From Cryptosporangium phraense (GTDB lineage Bacteria; Actinomycetota; Actinomycetes; Mycobacteriales; Cryptosporangiaceae): a stretch of 64,000 bases of DNA. Numbering within the stretch: position 1 is the first letter of the stretch; every line of letters starts with the position of its first letter. The DNA lies in contig NZ_VIRS01000022.1 in NCBI RefSeq assembly GCF_006912135.1, positions 1 through 64,000 on the forward strand, written 5' to 3'. Below, in pieces: positions 19,930 through 28,988 of this stretch. Both the position numbers and the translations under genes were made by a program. The notes beneath the pieces are model-generated. The model ran no database searches. It saw only the letters and a program-made list of their open reading frames with translations, and was not told where the DNA came from.

Positions 19930-19999
19930 ACGTCCAGCCTTACACGCGGCGGCGCAATGTACCCGTCGGATGTCGGGTTTGGTTACGCCGGATTGTGGT

Positions 20000-20005
20000 T
20001 ACGCT
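20000..20005 (+). promoter_or_regulatory. -10 element TACGCT for leaderless oxidoreductase gene
   Basis: TAnnnT hexamer ending 6 nt before the GTG at 20012. The sequence GGTTACGC occurs twice here (19981-19988 and 19997-20004), which could also be a repeated binding site. Confidence 0.4.
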
Positions 20006-20011
20006 GCGTAG

Positions 20012-20476
20012 GTGCCGAACTACGCGACCTCGAACGTCGTGGACCGGACCGCACTGCTGGCGTTCCTGCGCCCTCGTCACCACGGGTTGCTGGCCACCAC
20101 CCGGAAAGACGGGCGGCCCCAGCTCTCGCCGGTGACCTGCGGGGTGGACGACGCCGGCCGGATCGTCGTCGCGACGTACCCCGAGCGGGCGAAGGCCTGC
20201 AACGCCCGGCGCGACGAGCGGGCCAGCATCTGCGTGCTCTCGTCCGACTGGGACGGGCCGTGGGTGCAGATCGACGGGGTGGCCGAGGTACTCGATCTGC
20301 CGGGGGCGCTGGAGCCGTTGGTCGAGTACTACCGGGTCATCGCCGGTGAGCATCCGGACTGGGACGGGTACCGGGCGGCGATGGAGCGGCAGGGGAAGGC
20401 GTTGATCCGGATTTCGATCGAGCGGTGGGGACCGATCGCTACCGGGGGCTTCCCGCCGCGGCTCGCGGGAGCCTGA
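20012..20476 (+). CDS. PPOX-class F420-dependent oxidoreductase
   Basis: 154 residues of the pyridoxamine-phosphate-oxidase-like split barrel, matching the Rv1155-type group. Key segments are HHGLLATTRKDGRPQLSPV at about 23-41 and VVATYPERAKACNARRDERA at about 52-71. Family members bind the deazaflavin F420 rather than FMN and reduce small organic substrates. No membrane or export signal. GTG start with no Shine-Dalgarno, consistent with leaderless translation. The downstream kinase has its own ribosome-binding site. Confidence 0.88.
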   Translation: MPNYATSNVVDRTALLAFLRPRHHGLLATTRKDGRPQLSPVTCGVDDAGRIVVATYPERAKACNARRDERASICVLSSDWDGPWVQIDGVAEVLDLPGALEPLVEYYRVIAGEHPDWDGYRAAMERQGKALIRISIERWGPIATGGFPPRLAGA

Positions 20477-20544
20477 CGGGGATCCGACACGGGTCGCTTC
20501 CTCCCTGGTCCTATCCTGGCCTGCAGAGGGCGAGGGGAGGTCGG

Positions 20545-23500
20545 GTGACACCTGCGGGCACCGGGCCTCGACTCGGAGACCGATATGTCCTCGGCGAGGT
20601 GTTGGGGCGCGGGGCGACCGGTGCGGTCTACGCCGCGCACGACGTCCACCTCGACCGGCCCGTCGCGGTCAAGGTCCTGATCCAGGCCGGCGACACGCTG
20701 ACGACGCCGGAACGCTTCCAGCGCGAGGCCCGCACGACCGCCCGGCTCAACCACGCGAACATCGTCGCGGTCTACGACGTCGGCCGGGTGACCGAGCGCG
20801 ACACGGTCGACGCCGCTCCGGGGACGCCGTTCCTGGTCATGGAGCTGCTGACCGGCGGGAGCTGGAAGGACACGCTGTCGCGGGGCAACCCGTCGCCGCC
20901 GCGGGTGGCGTCCGCGCTCGCCGGGGTCGCTCGGGCGTTGGCGGCCGCGCACGCGGTCGGCGTGACGCACCGGGACATCAAGCCGGCGAACGTGCTGATC
21001 AGCGCGGACGGCTCGGCCAAGCTCGCGGATTTCGGGATCGCGAAGTCGGTGGAGTCGACCGGGCTGACGAAGCAGGGGGAGATCGTCGGGACGTTGGCTT
21101 ACACGGCGCCCGAGTGTCTCGAGGGGCAGGCGGCCGGGCCGGCCGCGGACGTGTGGTCGTTCGGGGTCTTGCTGTACGAGAGTTTGTCGGGGCGGCGGCC
21201 GTTCGAGCAGGAGACGCTCGGGGCGTTGATCACGGCTATTCAGTCGGGTCGGTATCGGTCGTTGGCTTATGACTTACCGGCGTTGCCGCACAGTTTGTCG
21301 GCGACCGTGGATCGGTGTCTTGACCCGGATCCTCCGCATCGGCCTTCGGCGGCGGAGTTGGCTCGGGTTCTGGGTGAGGCTGCGGCGGCTGGGGAGTCTT
21401 CGGCGCCAGTGACTACGGTTACGCCGTTCTTGGGGCCGGTGGAGTTTCCGGTGTCTGGTCCTCCGGTGTCTGGGGGGCCGGTGTCTGGGCCTCCAGGCTC
21501 TTGGCGGGGTGGGGCGCCGCCGGCGCCTCCCACGTCTGGGGGGCCTAGCTGGGGGCGGCCGGTTTCGGGGCCGCCAGTGTCTGGGGGACCGGTGTCCGGG
21601 GGGCCGGTGTCTGGGCCGCCTCGGGGTGGGTCGGGGACCAGTCCGGTGCCGATTCCTGGGCTGCGTAGCAGCGGGCAGTTGCCGGTTCCGCCGCGGGGTG
21701 GGGCCGGGGCGGGTGGGGCGCCGCCGCCGTCGGGGCGGCCGGTGGCCGGGCCGGGGCGGCCGGTGGCCGGGCCGCCGCCCGAGCCTCCGCGTAAGAGGCG
21801 CCGCTGGCTGGTTCCGGTCGCCGGGGTCGTCGCGTTCGTGGTGCTTGCCGGGGGCGTCCTCGGCTCCCGGGCCCTGATCGACAGCGTCTCGGGCTGCAGT
21901 GGCGAGCTCCCGCTGGTCGTCGCCGCCTCGCCGGAGAAGTCCGGCATCGTCAGCGCGCTCGCCGATCGCTTCAATGCCGATCCGAGCGACGTCGACGGGC
22001 GGTGCATCAAGGTCCGGATCGTCACCGTGAAGTCGGGTGAGGCCGTCGACGCGCTGGCCAAGGGCTGGCCGACCGACGACTATGGCGACCGGCCGGACGT
22101 CTGGTCACCCGCCTCCAGCGTCTGGGTCGGCCTCGTCGGCCAGCGCGTCGGTGCGATCGGGACGCCCGCCAAGGCGCCCAGCCTGGCCCGGTCCCCGCTG
22201 GTCATCGCCGCCCCGGAAGCCACCGCCAAGGCCCTGGGCTGGCCCGACCGGCAACCCAGCTGGCAGGACATCGCCCGCTACGCCGGTAACGACGCCGCCT
22301 GGAAGGCCGCCAGCCACTCGAACACCCCGTTCGTGTTCGCGCGCACCAACCCGCTCGTCTCGACGTCCGGATTGCACGCGACGCTCGCCGCGTACCTGGC
22401 CGCACCCGGCCACACCGGGGACGTCCAACAAGATCTGGAGCGGAACAGCGTCAAACTCTTCCTCAGGACCCTGGAGCGGTCGACCGACCGCTACGGAGAC
22501 ACGACGCTGACGTTCCTCGACACGCTGCGGCAGCAGCAGGAGGAGCAGGCCGCGACGACGGTCTCGGCGCTCGCGGTCGAGGAGCAGACGGTCTGGGCGT
22601 ACAACCAGGGCGAGCCGCTGAGCGCGGGGGCCAGCCATCTGCCGCCGCCGAAGGAGAAGCTCGTCGCGCTGCACCCGAGCGACGGAACGCTGGTCTCCGA
22701 CCATCCGTACGTCACCGTCGACAGCGTGATCGACGCGCCGTGGGTGACGCCCGCCAAGCGGACCGCGGCCGACAAATTCCTCAGCTTCCTGCTGGCCGGT
22801 CCGCAGCAGGAGACGTTCCGCGCCGCGGGGTTCCGCGGTGCGGACGACAAGCTCGATCCGGACGTGGTGGCCAAGTCGAACGGCCTGATCAGTGCGGACG
22901 CCCCGACCGCGTTCGCGCCGCCGCAGCCGGCCGCCGTGCAGGCGCTGCTCGGAGCCTGGCGGAACCTCAACAAGCCGGCGAACGTGCTGATCGTGCTGGA
23001 CACGTCGGGGTCGATGAACGAGAAGGTGCCGGGGACCAGTACGACGCGGTTGCAGTTGGCGACCCGGGCGGCGAAGGAGTCGCTGTCGTATTTCGGGTCG
23101 AACGATTCGGTGGGGCTGTGGGAGTTCTCGACGCACCTGTCGGGGTCGGTCGATCATCGGCAGATCGTGGCGCTGGGTCCGAAGGACGAGGCTGCGCTCA
23201 GCCGAGGGCTGGACAGTCTGAAGGCGAAGAACGACACCGGGCTGTACGACACGGCGCGGGATGCGGTCGATACCGTGCGGGAGTCCGCGGATGCGGACGG
23301 CATCAACGCGGTCGTGCTGCTGACGGACGGGGATAATCAGGATCCGGGGAGCATCTCGCCGGGGGCGTTGTTGACGTCGCTGAAGAAGGCGCCGAGGGTG
23401 CACGTGTATCCGGTGGCGTTCGGGAGTGAGTTGACGCCGGCCGGGAAGAGGGTGTTGTCGCAGATAGCGGCGGCGACCGGGGGGCAGTATTACGAGTCGA

Positions 23501-23553
23501 ACGATCCGCGCAATATCGAGTCGGTACTGGGCGATGTGATGTCGAACTTCTGA
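20545..23553 (+). CDS. Ser/Thr kinase fused to solute-binding and VWA domains
   Basis: 1002 residues with an unusual domain order. Residues 10-285 form a PknB-type kinase with GRGATG loop (about 20), VAVKVL lysine (about 43), HRDIKPANV (142-150), DFG (162-164) and APE. Residues 290-420 are a Pro/Gly/Ser linker with seven PVSG repeats. Residues 422-445 are one membrane helix. Residues 450-800 resemble an ABC-type extracytoplasmic solute-binding protein (LPLVVAASPEKSGIVSALAD...). Residues 810-1002 are a von Willebrand A domain with MIDAS motif DTSGSMN at 819-825. The outer part would bind a ligand and a divalent-metal-dependent partner, and the inner part would signal. GTG start with GAGGGGAGG upstream. 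Confidence 0.88.
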   Translation: MTPAGTGPRLGDRYVLGEVLGRGATGAVYAAHDVHLDRPVAVKVLIQAGDTLTTPERFQREARTTARLNHANIVAVYDVGRVTERDTVDAAPGTPFLVMELLTGGSWKDTLSRGNPSPPRVASALAGVARALAAAHAVGVTHRDIKPANVLISADGSAKLADFGIAKSVESTGLTKQGEIVGTLAYTAPECLEGQAAGPAADVWSFGVLLYESLSGRRPFEQETLGALITAIQSGRYRSLAYDLPALPHSLSATVDRCLDPDPPHRPSAAELARVLGEAAAAGESSAPVTTVTPFLGPVEFPVSGPPVSGGPVSGPPGSWRGGAPPAPPTSGGPSWGRPVSGPPVSGGPVSGGPVSGPPRGGSGTSPVPIPGLRSSGQLPVPPRGGAGAGGAPPPSGRPVAGPGRPVAGPPPEPPRKRRRWLVPVAGVVAFVVLAGGVLGSRALIDSVSGCSGELPLVVAASPEKSGIVSALADRFNADPSDVDGRCIKVRIVTVKSGEAVDALAKGWPTDDYGDRPDVWSPASSVWVGLVGQRVGAIGTPAKAPSLARSPLVIAAPEATAKALGWPDRQPSWQDIARYAGNDAAWKAASHSNTPFVFARTNPLVSTSGLHATLAAYLAAPGHTGDVQQDLERNSVKLFLRTLERSTDRYGDTTLTFLDTLRQQQEEQAATTVSALAVEEQTVWAYNQGEPLSAGASHLPPPKEKLVALHPSDGTLVSDHPYVTVDSVIDAPWVTPAKRTAADKFLSFLLAGPQQETFRAAGFRGADDKLDPDVVAKSNGLISADAPTAFAPPQPAAVQALLGAWRNLNKPANVLIVLDTSGSMNEKVPGTSTTRLQLATRAAKESLSYFGSNDSVGLWEFSTHLSGSVDHRQIVALGPKDEAALSRGLDSLKAKNDTGLYDTARDAVDTVRESADADGINAVVLLTDGDNQDPGSISPGALLTSLKKAPRVHVYPVAFGSELTPAGKRVLSQIAAATGGQYYESNDPRNIESVLGDVMSNF

Positions 23554-23592
23554 GGCCGCCGTTCAGACTTCCAATTCCAGCTCGTTGCCGAA

Positions 23593-24396
23593 TTACTCGT
23601 ACGGCTGGGACGGCGTCGGGATGCCGTTGACGGTGGCGGCTTTGAGGACGGGCACGGCCTGCCAGGGGTCTTTCGACTTGCTTGGTTCCCAGGTGCCGGT
23701 CACCTTCACCCAGGCGTCTCTGGTCACTCGGATCGGGGAGTCGACTACCTGCACCTGGAACGGGCGGGCATCCGCGGCGCAGCAGTTCACCTTCATTCGG
23801 GTGAGGTACCACGTGTCACCGGTGTGTGGGGTGACGAATCCGGTCAGTTCCACGGTGTGACCCTCCAGGGTCTTGCCGTCGTCCCAGACTGCTCGGCGGG
23901 CATAGTCCACGATCTTGAGCTGGACCGGGTCCGCGCCGGTCAGCGCTGGGTAGGTGACCGACCTCGGGGGTTTGGGCACGGTCACCGCGCCTCGTTCGGC
24001 GGCGAAGGAGCCCAGAGCCGGGGGTGGCACCAGCACCAGGACGAACACCGGCAGGATCCACAGCCAACCGACGCCATGTCCGTCCGAGCCGTGTGAGTGG
24101 CCTTCCTCCGCGTCCGCGTGGGAAACGTCGGCCTGGGGAGCGTCCGTATTGGCGCCTGGGCCGTGAGTTCGGACTCTGGCCTCAGCCCACCGCTCCTCGG
24201 AGCGTTCGGCCGCCTCGCGGCCGCGCCAGTCCTTCAGGAAGCCGAGGACGCCGAACGCCATCAGCAACACACCGGTCGCGACCAAGGGGATCGTGAGCAC
24301 GCCGCGGACGTAGTTCAGGTACTCGCCGGAGATGACCAGCTTCAGCAGGACCGCACCGAGCAGGACGAAGACGATCGCTTGGACCTCGCGCCGCAT
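23593..24396 (-). CDS. TIGR03943 (YcgQ/DUF1980) family membrane protein
   Basis: 267 residues. Two N-terminal membrane helices (about 7-25 and 33-56), a His/Asp-rich loop (HADAEEGHSHGSDGHG, about 93-108), a third helix (about 111-130), then an outer domain with the conserved NCCAADARP near 204-212. The family always goes with a YraQ/DUF318 permease, and here its ATG overlaps the permease stop (TGATG), so they are one unit. The His-rich loop suggests metal handling. The transported substrate is unknown. Confidence 0.85.
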   Translation of the reverse strand: MRREVQAIVFVLLGAVLLKLVISGEYLNYVRGVLTIPLVATGVLLMAFGVLGFLKDWRGREAAERSEERWAEARVRTHGPGANTDAPQADVSHADAEEGHSHGSDGHGVGWLWILPVFVLVLVPPPALGSFAAERGAVTVPKPPRSVTYPALTGADPVQLKIVDYARRAVWDDGKTLEGHTVELTGFVTPHTGDTWYLTRMKVNCCAADARPFQVQVVDSPIRVTRDAWVKVTGTWEPSKSKDPWQAVPVLKAATVNGIPTPSQPYE

Positions 24397-25412
24397 CAGG
24401 CGACTCCGATCAGCAGCAGGCCGGTGGTGACCGAGGCCGCGACCGCGACGACGAACGTCAGCGGCGCGAATCTGGTGGCGAAGGCTCGGCCGAACGTTCC
24501 CGTCTGCAGGGCGATGAGCTTGAGGTCGACGACCGGTCCGACGACCATGAACGCCAGCTGCGCCGGCACGGGAAACCCGGTCAGGCTGGCCGCCACGAAG
24601 GCGTCCGCCTCCGAACAGATCGAGAGGACGACGGCGAGCAGGGCCAGCACCAGGATCGAGAGCACCGAGACGCCGGCGACGGCGGTGATCCAGCTCGGCG
24701 GGACGACGACGTTCATCGTGGCGGCGGCCGCGGCCCCGATCACCAGGAAGCCGCCGGCCTCGAAGAAGTCATGGGCCACGGCCAGGCGGAAGGCCTCGAA
24801 CCTCGGCGTGCCGTCGGACGCGGCCGGCAGCCGCCGGGCGACCACGCGGCCCAGCCACTCCGGGCGCCCGAAGCGGGCCCAGATCCAGCCGACGATCACC
24901 GCGGTGGCCAGCGAGGCGACGAACCGCCCGACGACCATCATCGGCTGGCCGGGGAACGCGACAGCGGTCGCGACCAGCACGATCGGGTTGATCGACGGCG
25001 CCGAGAGCAGGAACGCGAGCGCGGCCGCGGGCACGACACCGCGCTCCACCAGCCGGCCGGCGACCGGGACCGACGCGCACTCGCAGCCGGGCAGCAGCGC
25101 ACCGGCCGCGCCGGCGACCGGCACCGCCAGCGAGGCCCGCTTGGGCAGGATCGCCGAGAACACCCGGGCGGGCACGAATGCGGTGATCGCGCCGGAGAGC
25201 ACCACACCGAGCAGCAGGAACGGCAGCGCCTGGACGACGATCGCGCTGAACACCGTGGTCCAGGTCGCGACCGCGCCGCGGCCACCGATCAGGAACGAGA
25301 GCACCTGGCGGCCGATGAGCACCGCGATGATCGCCGTTACGAGCAGCGCGATGACGCCGGTGTGCGACTCGGGATCGGCGGCCTTCGACCGGACCTCGGA
25401 ACGCGACGACAT
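24396..25412 (-). CDS. YraQ/DUF318-family permease
   Basis: 338 residues with eight to ten hydrophobic helices spread over the whole length. Family features are GVVLSGAITAFVP near 90, PGCECASVPVAGRLV near 130-144 with a Cys pair, and SAPSINPIVLVATAVAFPG near 160-178. Relatives include ArsP, which exports trivalent organoarsenicals, and YcgR, but no arsenic genes are adjacent. It is translated first, and the TIGR03943 partner is coupled by a 1-nt stop/start overlap. A 211-bp gap separates it from the divergent small gene. Confidence 0.85.
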   Translation of the reverse strand: MSSRSEVRSKAADPESHTGVIALLVTAIIAVLIGRQVLSFLIGGRGAVATWTTVFSAIVVQALPFLLLGVVLSGAITAFVPARVFSAILPKRASLAVPVAGAAGALLPGCECASVPVAGRLVERGVVPAAALAFLLSAPSINPIVLVATAVAFPGQPMMVVGRFVASLATAVIVGWIWARFGRPEWLGRVVARRLPAASDGTPRFEAFRLAVAHDFFEAGGFLVIGAAAAATMNVVVPPSWITAVAGVSVLSILVLALLAVVLSICSEADAFVAASLTGFPVPAQLAFMVVGPVVDLKLIALQTGTFGRAFATRFAPLTFVVAVAASVTTGLLLIGVA

Positions 25413-25623
25413 GAGCCGACGCTAACTCACGGGGGCCATGAGCCCGGTGAGCATCGATTTCTCATGTTTTCATGATCTCAAGTGGACACTGAACCGATCC
25501 ACCCCGGGATACGTACTACCTGACGAAGATTCGTGTTTGAGAACCGTCCGTAAACGGCACTAATACAGCACCGGAGCGTTACCGCCCGAGGTCACCACCG
25601 TACTGGGAGCGAGGTGTTCGACG

Positions 25624-25806
25624 ATGTCCCCTTCACATCTCACCGTTTACTACTCCGACGGGTCGGATACATCGTTCGACAACGTGACCTACCGAGTGTC
25701 CGATGAGTACCTGTACGTCGAACCCTCCAGTGGTGCGGCGGCGACGCCGATCGAGCTGTTCTCGGTTTACAGCTGGGTAGCGAAGACGGCACCGATGGCG
25801 GCCTGA
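25624..25806 (+). CDS. Small protein of unknown function
   Basis: 60 residues, acidic and aromatic, predicted beta-rich (HLTVYYSDGSDTSFDNVTYR then EYLYVEP). The start is supported by GGGAGCGAGG upstream and the end by a strong terminator, so it looks like a real monocistronic gene. No family recognised. It is close in size and strand pattern to small regulators or lid-like proteins, but no function can be given. Confidence 0.6.
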   Translation: MSPSHLTVYYSDGSDTSFDNVTYRVSDEYLYVEPSSGAAATPIELFSVYSWVAKTAPMAA

Positions 25807-25820
25807 GCAACCGCCGGATC

Positions 25821-25858
25821 TGATCAGCCCTACCGACTTCAGTCGGTAGGGCTGATCA
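25821..25858 (+). terminator. Terminator after the small gene
   Basis: A near-perfect stem of about 17-18 bp (25821-25838 with 25841-25858) with a very short loop, followed by AATTTG. The sequence is perfectly symmetric, so it works in both directions. Confidence 0.85.
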
Positions 25859-25888
25859 ATTTGTGAGCGCCGACACGTTACCCGCGAG

Positions 25889-25894
25889 TAAAGT
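25889..25894 (+). promoter_or_regulatory. -10 element TAAAGT for hydrolase gene
   Basis: TAnnnT hexamer ending 8 nt before the ATG at 25903 with no clear Shine-Dalgarno sequence, consistent with a leaderless or very short-leader transcript. Confidence 0.4.
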
Positions 25895-25902
25895 GCCCGG
25901 CC

Positions 25903-26898
25903 ATGGGAGCGAAGCGGACGGCGATCCTGGTGGGTGCGGCCGCGGCCGCAGCGGTGGTTCTCGCTCGACGGTCGGCCCGGGCGCACGCGCTCACCGACCC
26001 GCGGCTGGACGCGCTGGCGCCGGTTGCGCCGCGGTCCGAGCGGATGGTGCGGTCGGCGGACGGCACCGAGATCCACGTGGCCGAGTACGGGCCCGAGGGC
26101 GCGCCGATCGTGGTGCTGGCCCACGGCTGGACCTGCGGCATCGGCTTCTTCACGAACCAGATCCGGGCGCTCTCCTCAGACCTGCACGTGGTCGCGTACG
26201 ACTTACGTGGGCACGGCGGTAGCGCGATCCCGAGCCCGGGGCGGTACACGACCGATGAATTGGCCGACGATCTGGCCGCGGTGCTGCGGGCCACCGTGCC
26301 GGACGGGCAGAAGGCCGTGCTGTTCGGGCACAGCATGGGCGCGATGAGCATCGTCGCGCTGGCGGCCCGGCACTCGGCGCTGCTCAACGACAAGGCGGCT
26401 GCGACCCTGCTCGCGAACACCGGCGTGACGAGCCTGGTCACCGACTCGCGGCTGCAGCCCGGGCCGGACGTCCTGCGTCGGCTGACCGCCCCGCTGAACC
26501 GGGCCGTGCTGGCCGCGCCGCTGCCGCTGGGCCCGGTGACGTCGGCGACGTTGCCGCTGATCCGCTACATCGCGCTGGCGCCGGGCGCGACGCGCGAGAA
26601 CGTCGCGTTCTGCGCGCACGTGATCCTGGACACGCCCCGAACGGTGCGCGGCGGGTTCGGGGCGACGCTCGGGACGCTCGATCTGCGGCTCGCGGTGCCG
26701 CACCTGGGCCTGCCGACGACGGTCGTGACCGGGGAGTTCGACATCCTGACGCCGCCGGCGATGGGGCAGCGACTGGCCGCCGATCTGCCGAACGCGCGGT
26801 TGGTCGAGATCCCCGGGGTCGGGCACATGACGCCGGTGGAGGCGCCCGAGGTGCTCGAGCGAGAGATCCGGGCGCTGGTGCCGGCGATCGTGAACTAG
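25903..26898 (+). CDS. Alpha/beta-fold hydrolase, probably membrane-anchored or exported
   Basis: 331 residues. The N-terminus (MGAKRTAILVGAAAAAAVVL) is a basic-hydrophobic segment that could be a signal anchor. The hydrolase core shows the oxyanion HGW near 72, the nucleophile elbow FGHSMG near 144-149, an acid in GEFDIL near 282, and the His in GVGHMTPVEAP near 306. The serine triad is complete. The substrate is unknown; relatives include esterases and haloperoxidase-like enzymes. The stop lies in a CTAG shared with the stop of the convergent kinase. Confidence 0.85.
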   Translation: MGAKRTAILVGAAAAAAVVLARRSARAHALTDPRLDALAPVAPRSERMVRSADGTEIHVAEYGPEGAPIVVLAHGWTCGIGFFTNQIRALSSDLHVVAYDLRGHGGSAIPSPGRYTTDELADDLAAVLRATVPDGQKAVLFGHSMGAMSIVALAARHSALLNDKAAATLLANTGVTSLVTDSRLQPGPDVLRRLTAPLNRAVLAAPLPLGPVTSATLPLIRYIALAPGATRENVAFCAHVILDTPRTVRGGFGATLGTLDLRLAVPHLGLPTTVVTGEFDILTPPAMGQRLAADLPNARLVEIPGVGHMTPVEAPEVLEREIRALVPAIVN

Positions 26899-28892
26899 GC
26901 GGCCGGCGTCGACGGGGGGTCGTTGACCTGGGGGGACGGGCAGATGACCTGGACGTCGACCGGCGTCGGGCGGAAGGTGCCCGGCGTCGTGATCAGGCCG
27001 CTGATCGAGATCGTGCCGGTGGCCGGGTTGGCGATCGTGATCGCCATGTTCGGCGAGAACGTGTCGGCCGCGGTCGTCGTGTTGACGCCGAGATCGCTCT
27101 CGCCCGAGCTGGCCGTCACCTTGTAGACGACGCGTGTCGCCGCCGAGACCGAGATCGTGAACCTGACGTTGACCGTCAGCGGGGCCGTGCAGTCCTTGGG
27201 CTGCAGCGGCGTGGACGAGGCGAGTGACGCGCTGACCACGGTGGCCGATGGGGGGACGTCCGGGTCGGGATCCGGGTCCGGGCTCGGCGTCGTGGGCGAC
27301 GGGCTGAGGGTCGACTGGCTCGGTGAGGGCTGGGCTTCGGTCGGCGACGGGACCGGGGTGGTGGGGGTCGGTATCGGCGCCGGGTTGCTCTGACCTGGGT
27401 CTTCGATGGTGCTGGCGCGGGTTGCGCGGTCGGTGCGGCCGGAGGTGGCGACCATGTTGGCGATCGCGCCGGCGGCCAGGGCGAGGATCAGGATCGCGAC
27501 GACGGCGAGGACCCGTTTTCCGCGGTTGCCGGGCGGGGGAGAGTCCGGGGTGAAGCTCGGGGGGTCGGTGGGGGGCGGGCCGCCGCCGACGTTGCCCGGG
27601 CCCCAGGCGAGTTCGCGGGCTCCGGAGACGGGTGGGGCGGCGTGATACGAGTCGTACCGAGGCCCGGAGACGGGCGGCGCTCCGGAGACCGGCCGGCCAT
27701 AAACAGCTCCGCCGGAGATGGGTGCACCAGAGACCGGCCGCCCGTAGACAGCCCCGCCCGAGACCGGCGCGGCGCCGGACACCGGAACCCCGGAGATCGG
27801 TCGGCCATGAACAGCGCCCCCGGAGACCGGGAAGTCTCCCGAGTCGCGGCGGAACTCGCCCGTGTACGGCAGCGGCTCGCTCGGCAGCGGCTCGGCACCC
27901 GGACCCGACTGCCACGACAACGGCCGTAACTGCTCCGCCGGCCGCAACACCGCGAACACCGCGGTACTGAAATTGCTCGGCTCGTCCCCCTGCACGTTCG
28001 CCCGCTCGTCCGTGTCGACCCGTCCGGGCGGCGGCGGCACGAACTCGCCCGACCGCGTCGCCGACTCCTCCGACTCGTTGTCGGCGATGCTCTTCAGCAT
28101 GGCCCGGGCCCGGGCGTGCTCGAGCCGGTTCTCCGGCGTCTTCTCCAGCAGCCCGTCGATGATCGGCGTCAGGCGCGCGCCGGCCCGCTTCGGGCGCGGG
28201 TGCGGCTGCGTCGCGCTGGCGAACAGCCCGACGATCGTCTCCTTGGCGGTGAACGGGCTGATGCCCTCGACCGCGAAGAACAGCGTGGCGCCGAGCGCGA
28301 ACAGGTCGCCGGCCGGCGTCGTCTCGCCCTTCATCAGCCGCTCGGGCGCGATGTAGCCCGGCGACCCGAGCAGCGCGCCGGTCTTCGTCAACGTCTCGGT
28401 GCCGAACACCGACGCGATCGAGAAGTCGGTCAGCTGGGCCGTGCCGTCCCGCTGGATCAGCACGTTGTGCGGCTTCACGTCCCGGTGGATGACGTTCGAC
28501 GCGTGCGCCGCGGACAGCGCGTCGAGCAGCTCGACGCCGATCCGGGCGACCTCGCGCGGGGTCAGCGGCCCGTCGGCGGCGACGACGCGGTCGAGCGAGC
28601 GCCCGTCGACGAACCGCATGATGATGAACGGCTGCTCGTCGTGCAGGATCACGTCGTGCACCGGCACGATGTTGGGGTGGTCGAGCCGCCCGGCGCTCTG
28701 GGCCTCGAGTAACGCGCGCTTGGTCAGCGTCTCGCGTTCGTCGGCGTTGATCGTAGAGGGGAAGCGGACCTCTTTGACGGCGACCGTGCGGTTGAGCCGC
28801 AGGTCGTAGGCGCGCCACACCACGCCCATGCCGCCCGAGCCGACCACTGCGTCGAGGCGGTACCGGCCATCGACTGCCCTCTGCTCAGCCAT
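26895..28892 (-). CDS. Transmembrane Ser/Thr protein kinase (DFS type) with PVSG linker
   Basis: 665 residues. Kinase domain about 10-270: GSGGMG loop, VAVKEV lysine, HRDVKPHNV near 134-142, but LTDFSIAS where DFG is usual, and APE. A long linker (270-460) carries repeated PVSG/PISG and AVYGR units. One membrane helix lies at about 461-483, then a Pro/Ser/Thr-rich stalk and a C-terminal beta-sandwich-like outer domain (about 545-660) with two Cys. The outer domain resembles that of the neighbouring kinase. The ATG at 28892 directly follows GGAGGA. Likely an envelope or stress sensor; targets unknown. Confidence 0.88.
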   Translation of the reverse strand: MAEQRAVDGRYRLDAVVGSGGMGVVWRAYDLRLNRTVAVKEVRFPSTINADERETLTKRALLEAQSAGRLDHPNIVPVHDVILHDEQPFIIMRFVDGRSLDRVVAADGPLTPREVARIGVELLDALSAAHASNVIHRDVKPHNVLIQRDGTAQLTDFSIASVFGTETLTKTGALLGSPGYIAPERLMKGETTPAGDLFALGATLFFAVEGISPFTAKETIVGLFASATQPHPRPKRAGARLTPIIDGLLEKTPENRLEHARARAMLKSIADNESEESATRSGEFVPPPPGRVDTDERANVQGDEPSNFSTAVFAVLRPAEQLRPLSWQSGPGAEPLPSEPLPYTGEFRRDSGDFPVSGGAVHGRPISGVPVSGAAPVSGGAVYGRPVSGAPISGGAVYGRPVSGAPPVSGPRYDSYHAAPPVSGARELAWGPGNVGGGPPPTDPPSFTPDSPPPGNRGKRVLAVVAILILALAAGAIANMVATSGRTDRATRASTIEDPGQSNPAPIPTPTTPVPSPTEAQPSPSQSTLSPSPTTPSPDPDPDPDVPPSATVVSASLASSTPLQPKDCTAPLTVNVRFTISVSAATRVVYKVTASSGESDLGVNTTTAADTFSPNMAITIANPATGTISISGLITTPGTFRPTPVDVQVICPSPQVNDPPSTPAA

Positions 28893-28988
28893 TCCTCCGC
28901 CATCTGTCGCCCCGACCGACGGTAGCCTCCCCGTGCACGTTGCACCGACGGTCCGATCGGATACCGGACAAGGGTGCAACCGCGAGCG

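Noticed and set aside
25440-25500. Possible Zur-like palindrome upstream of the permease pair
   Set aside because: TGAG...CTCA ends are present but the interior is not symmetric, and the match to a known Zur site is poor.
26203-28818. 871-codon minus-strand frame
   Set aside because: It is the kinase gene read one base out of frame; the kinase motifs are all in the other frame.
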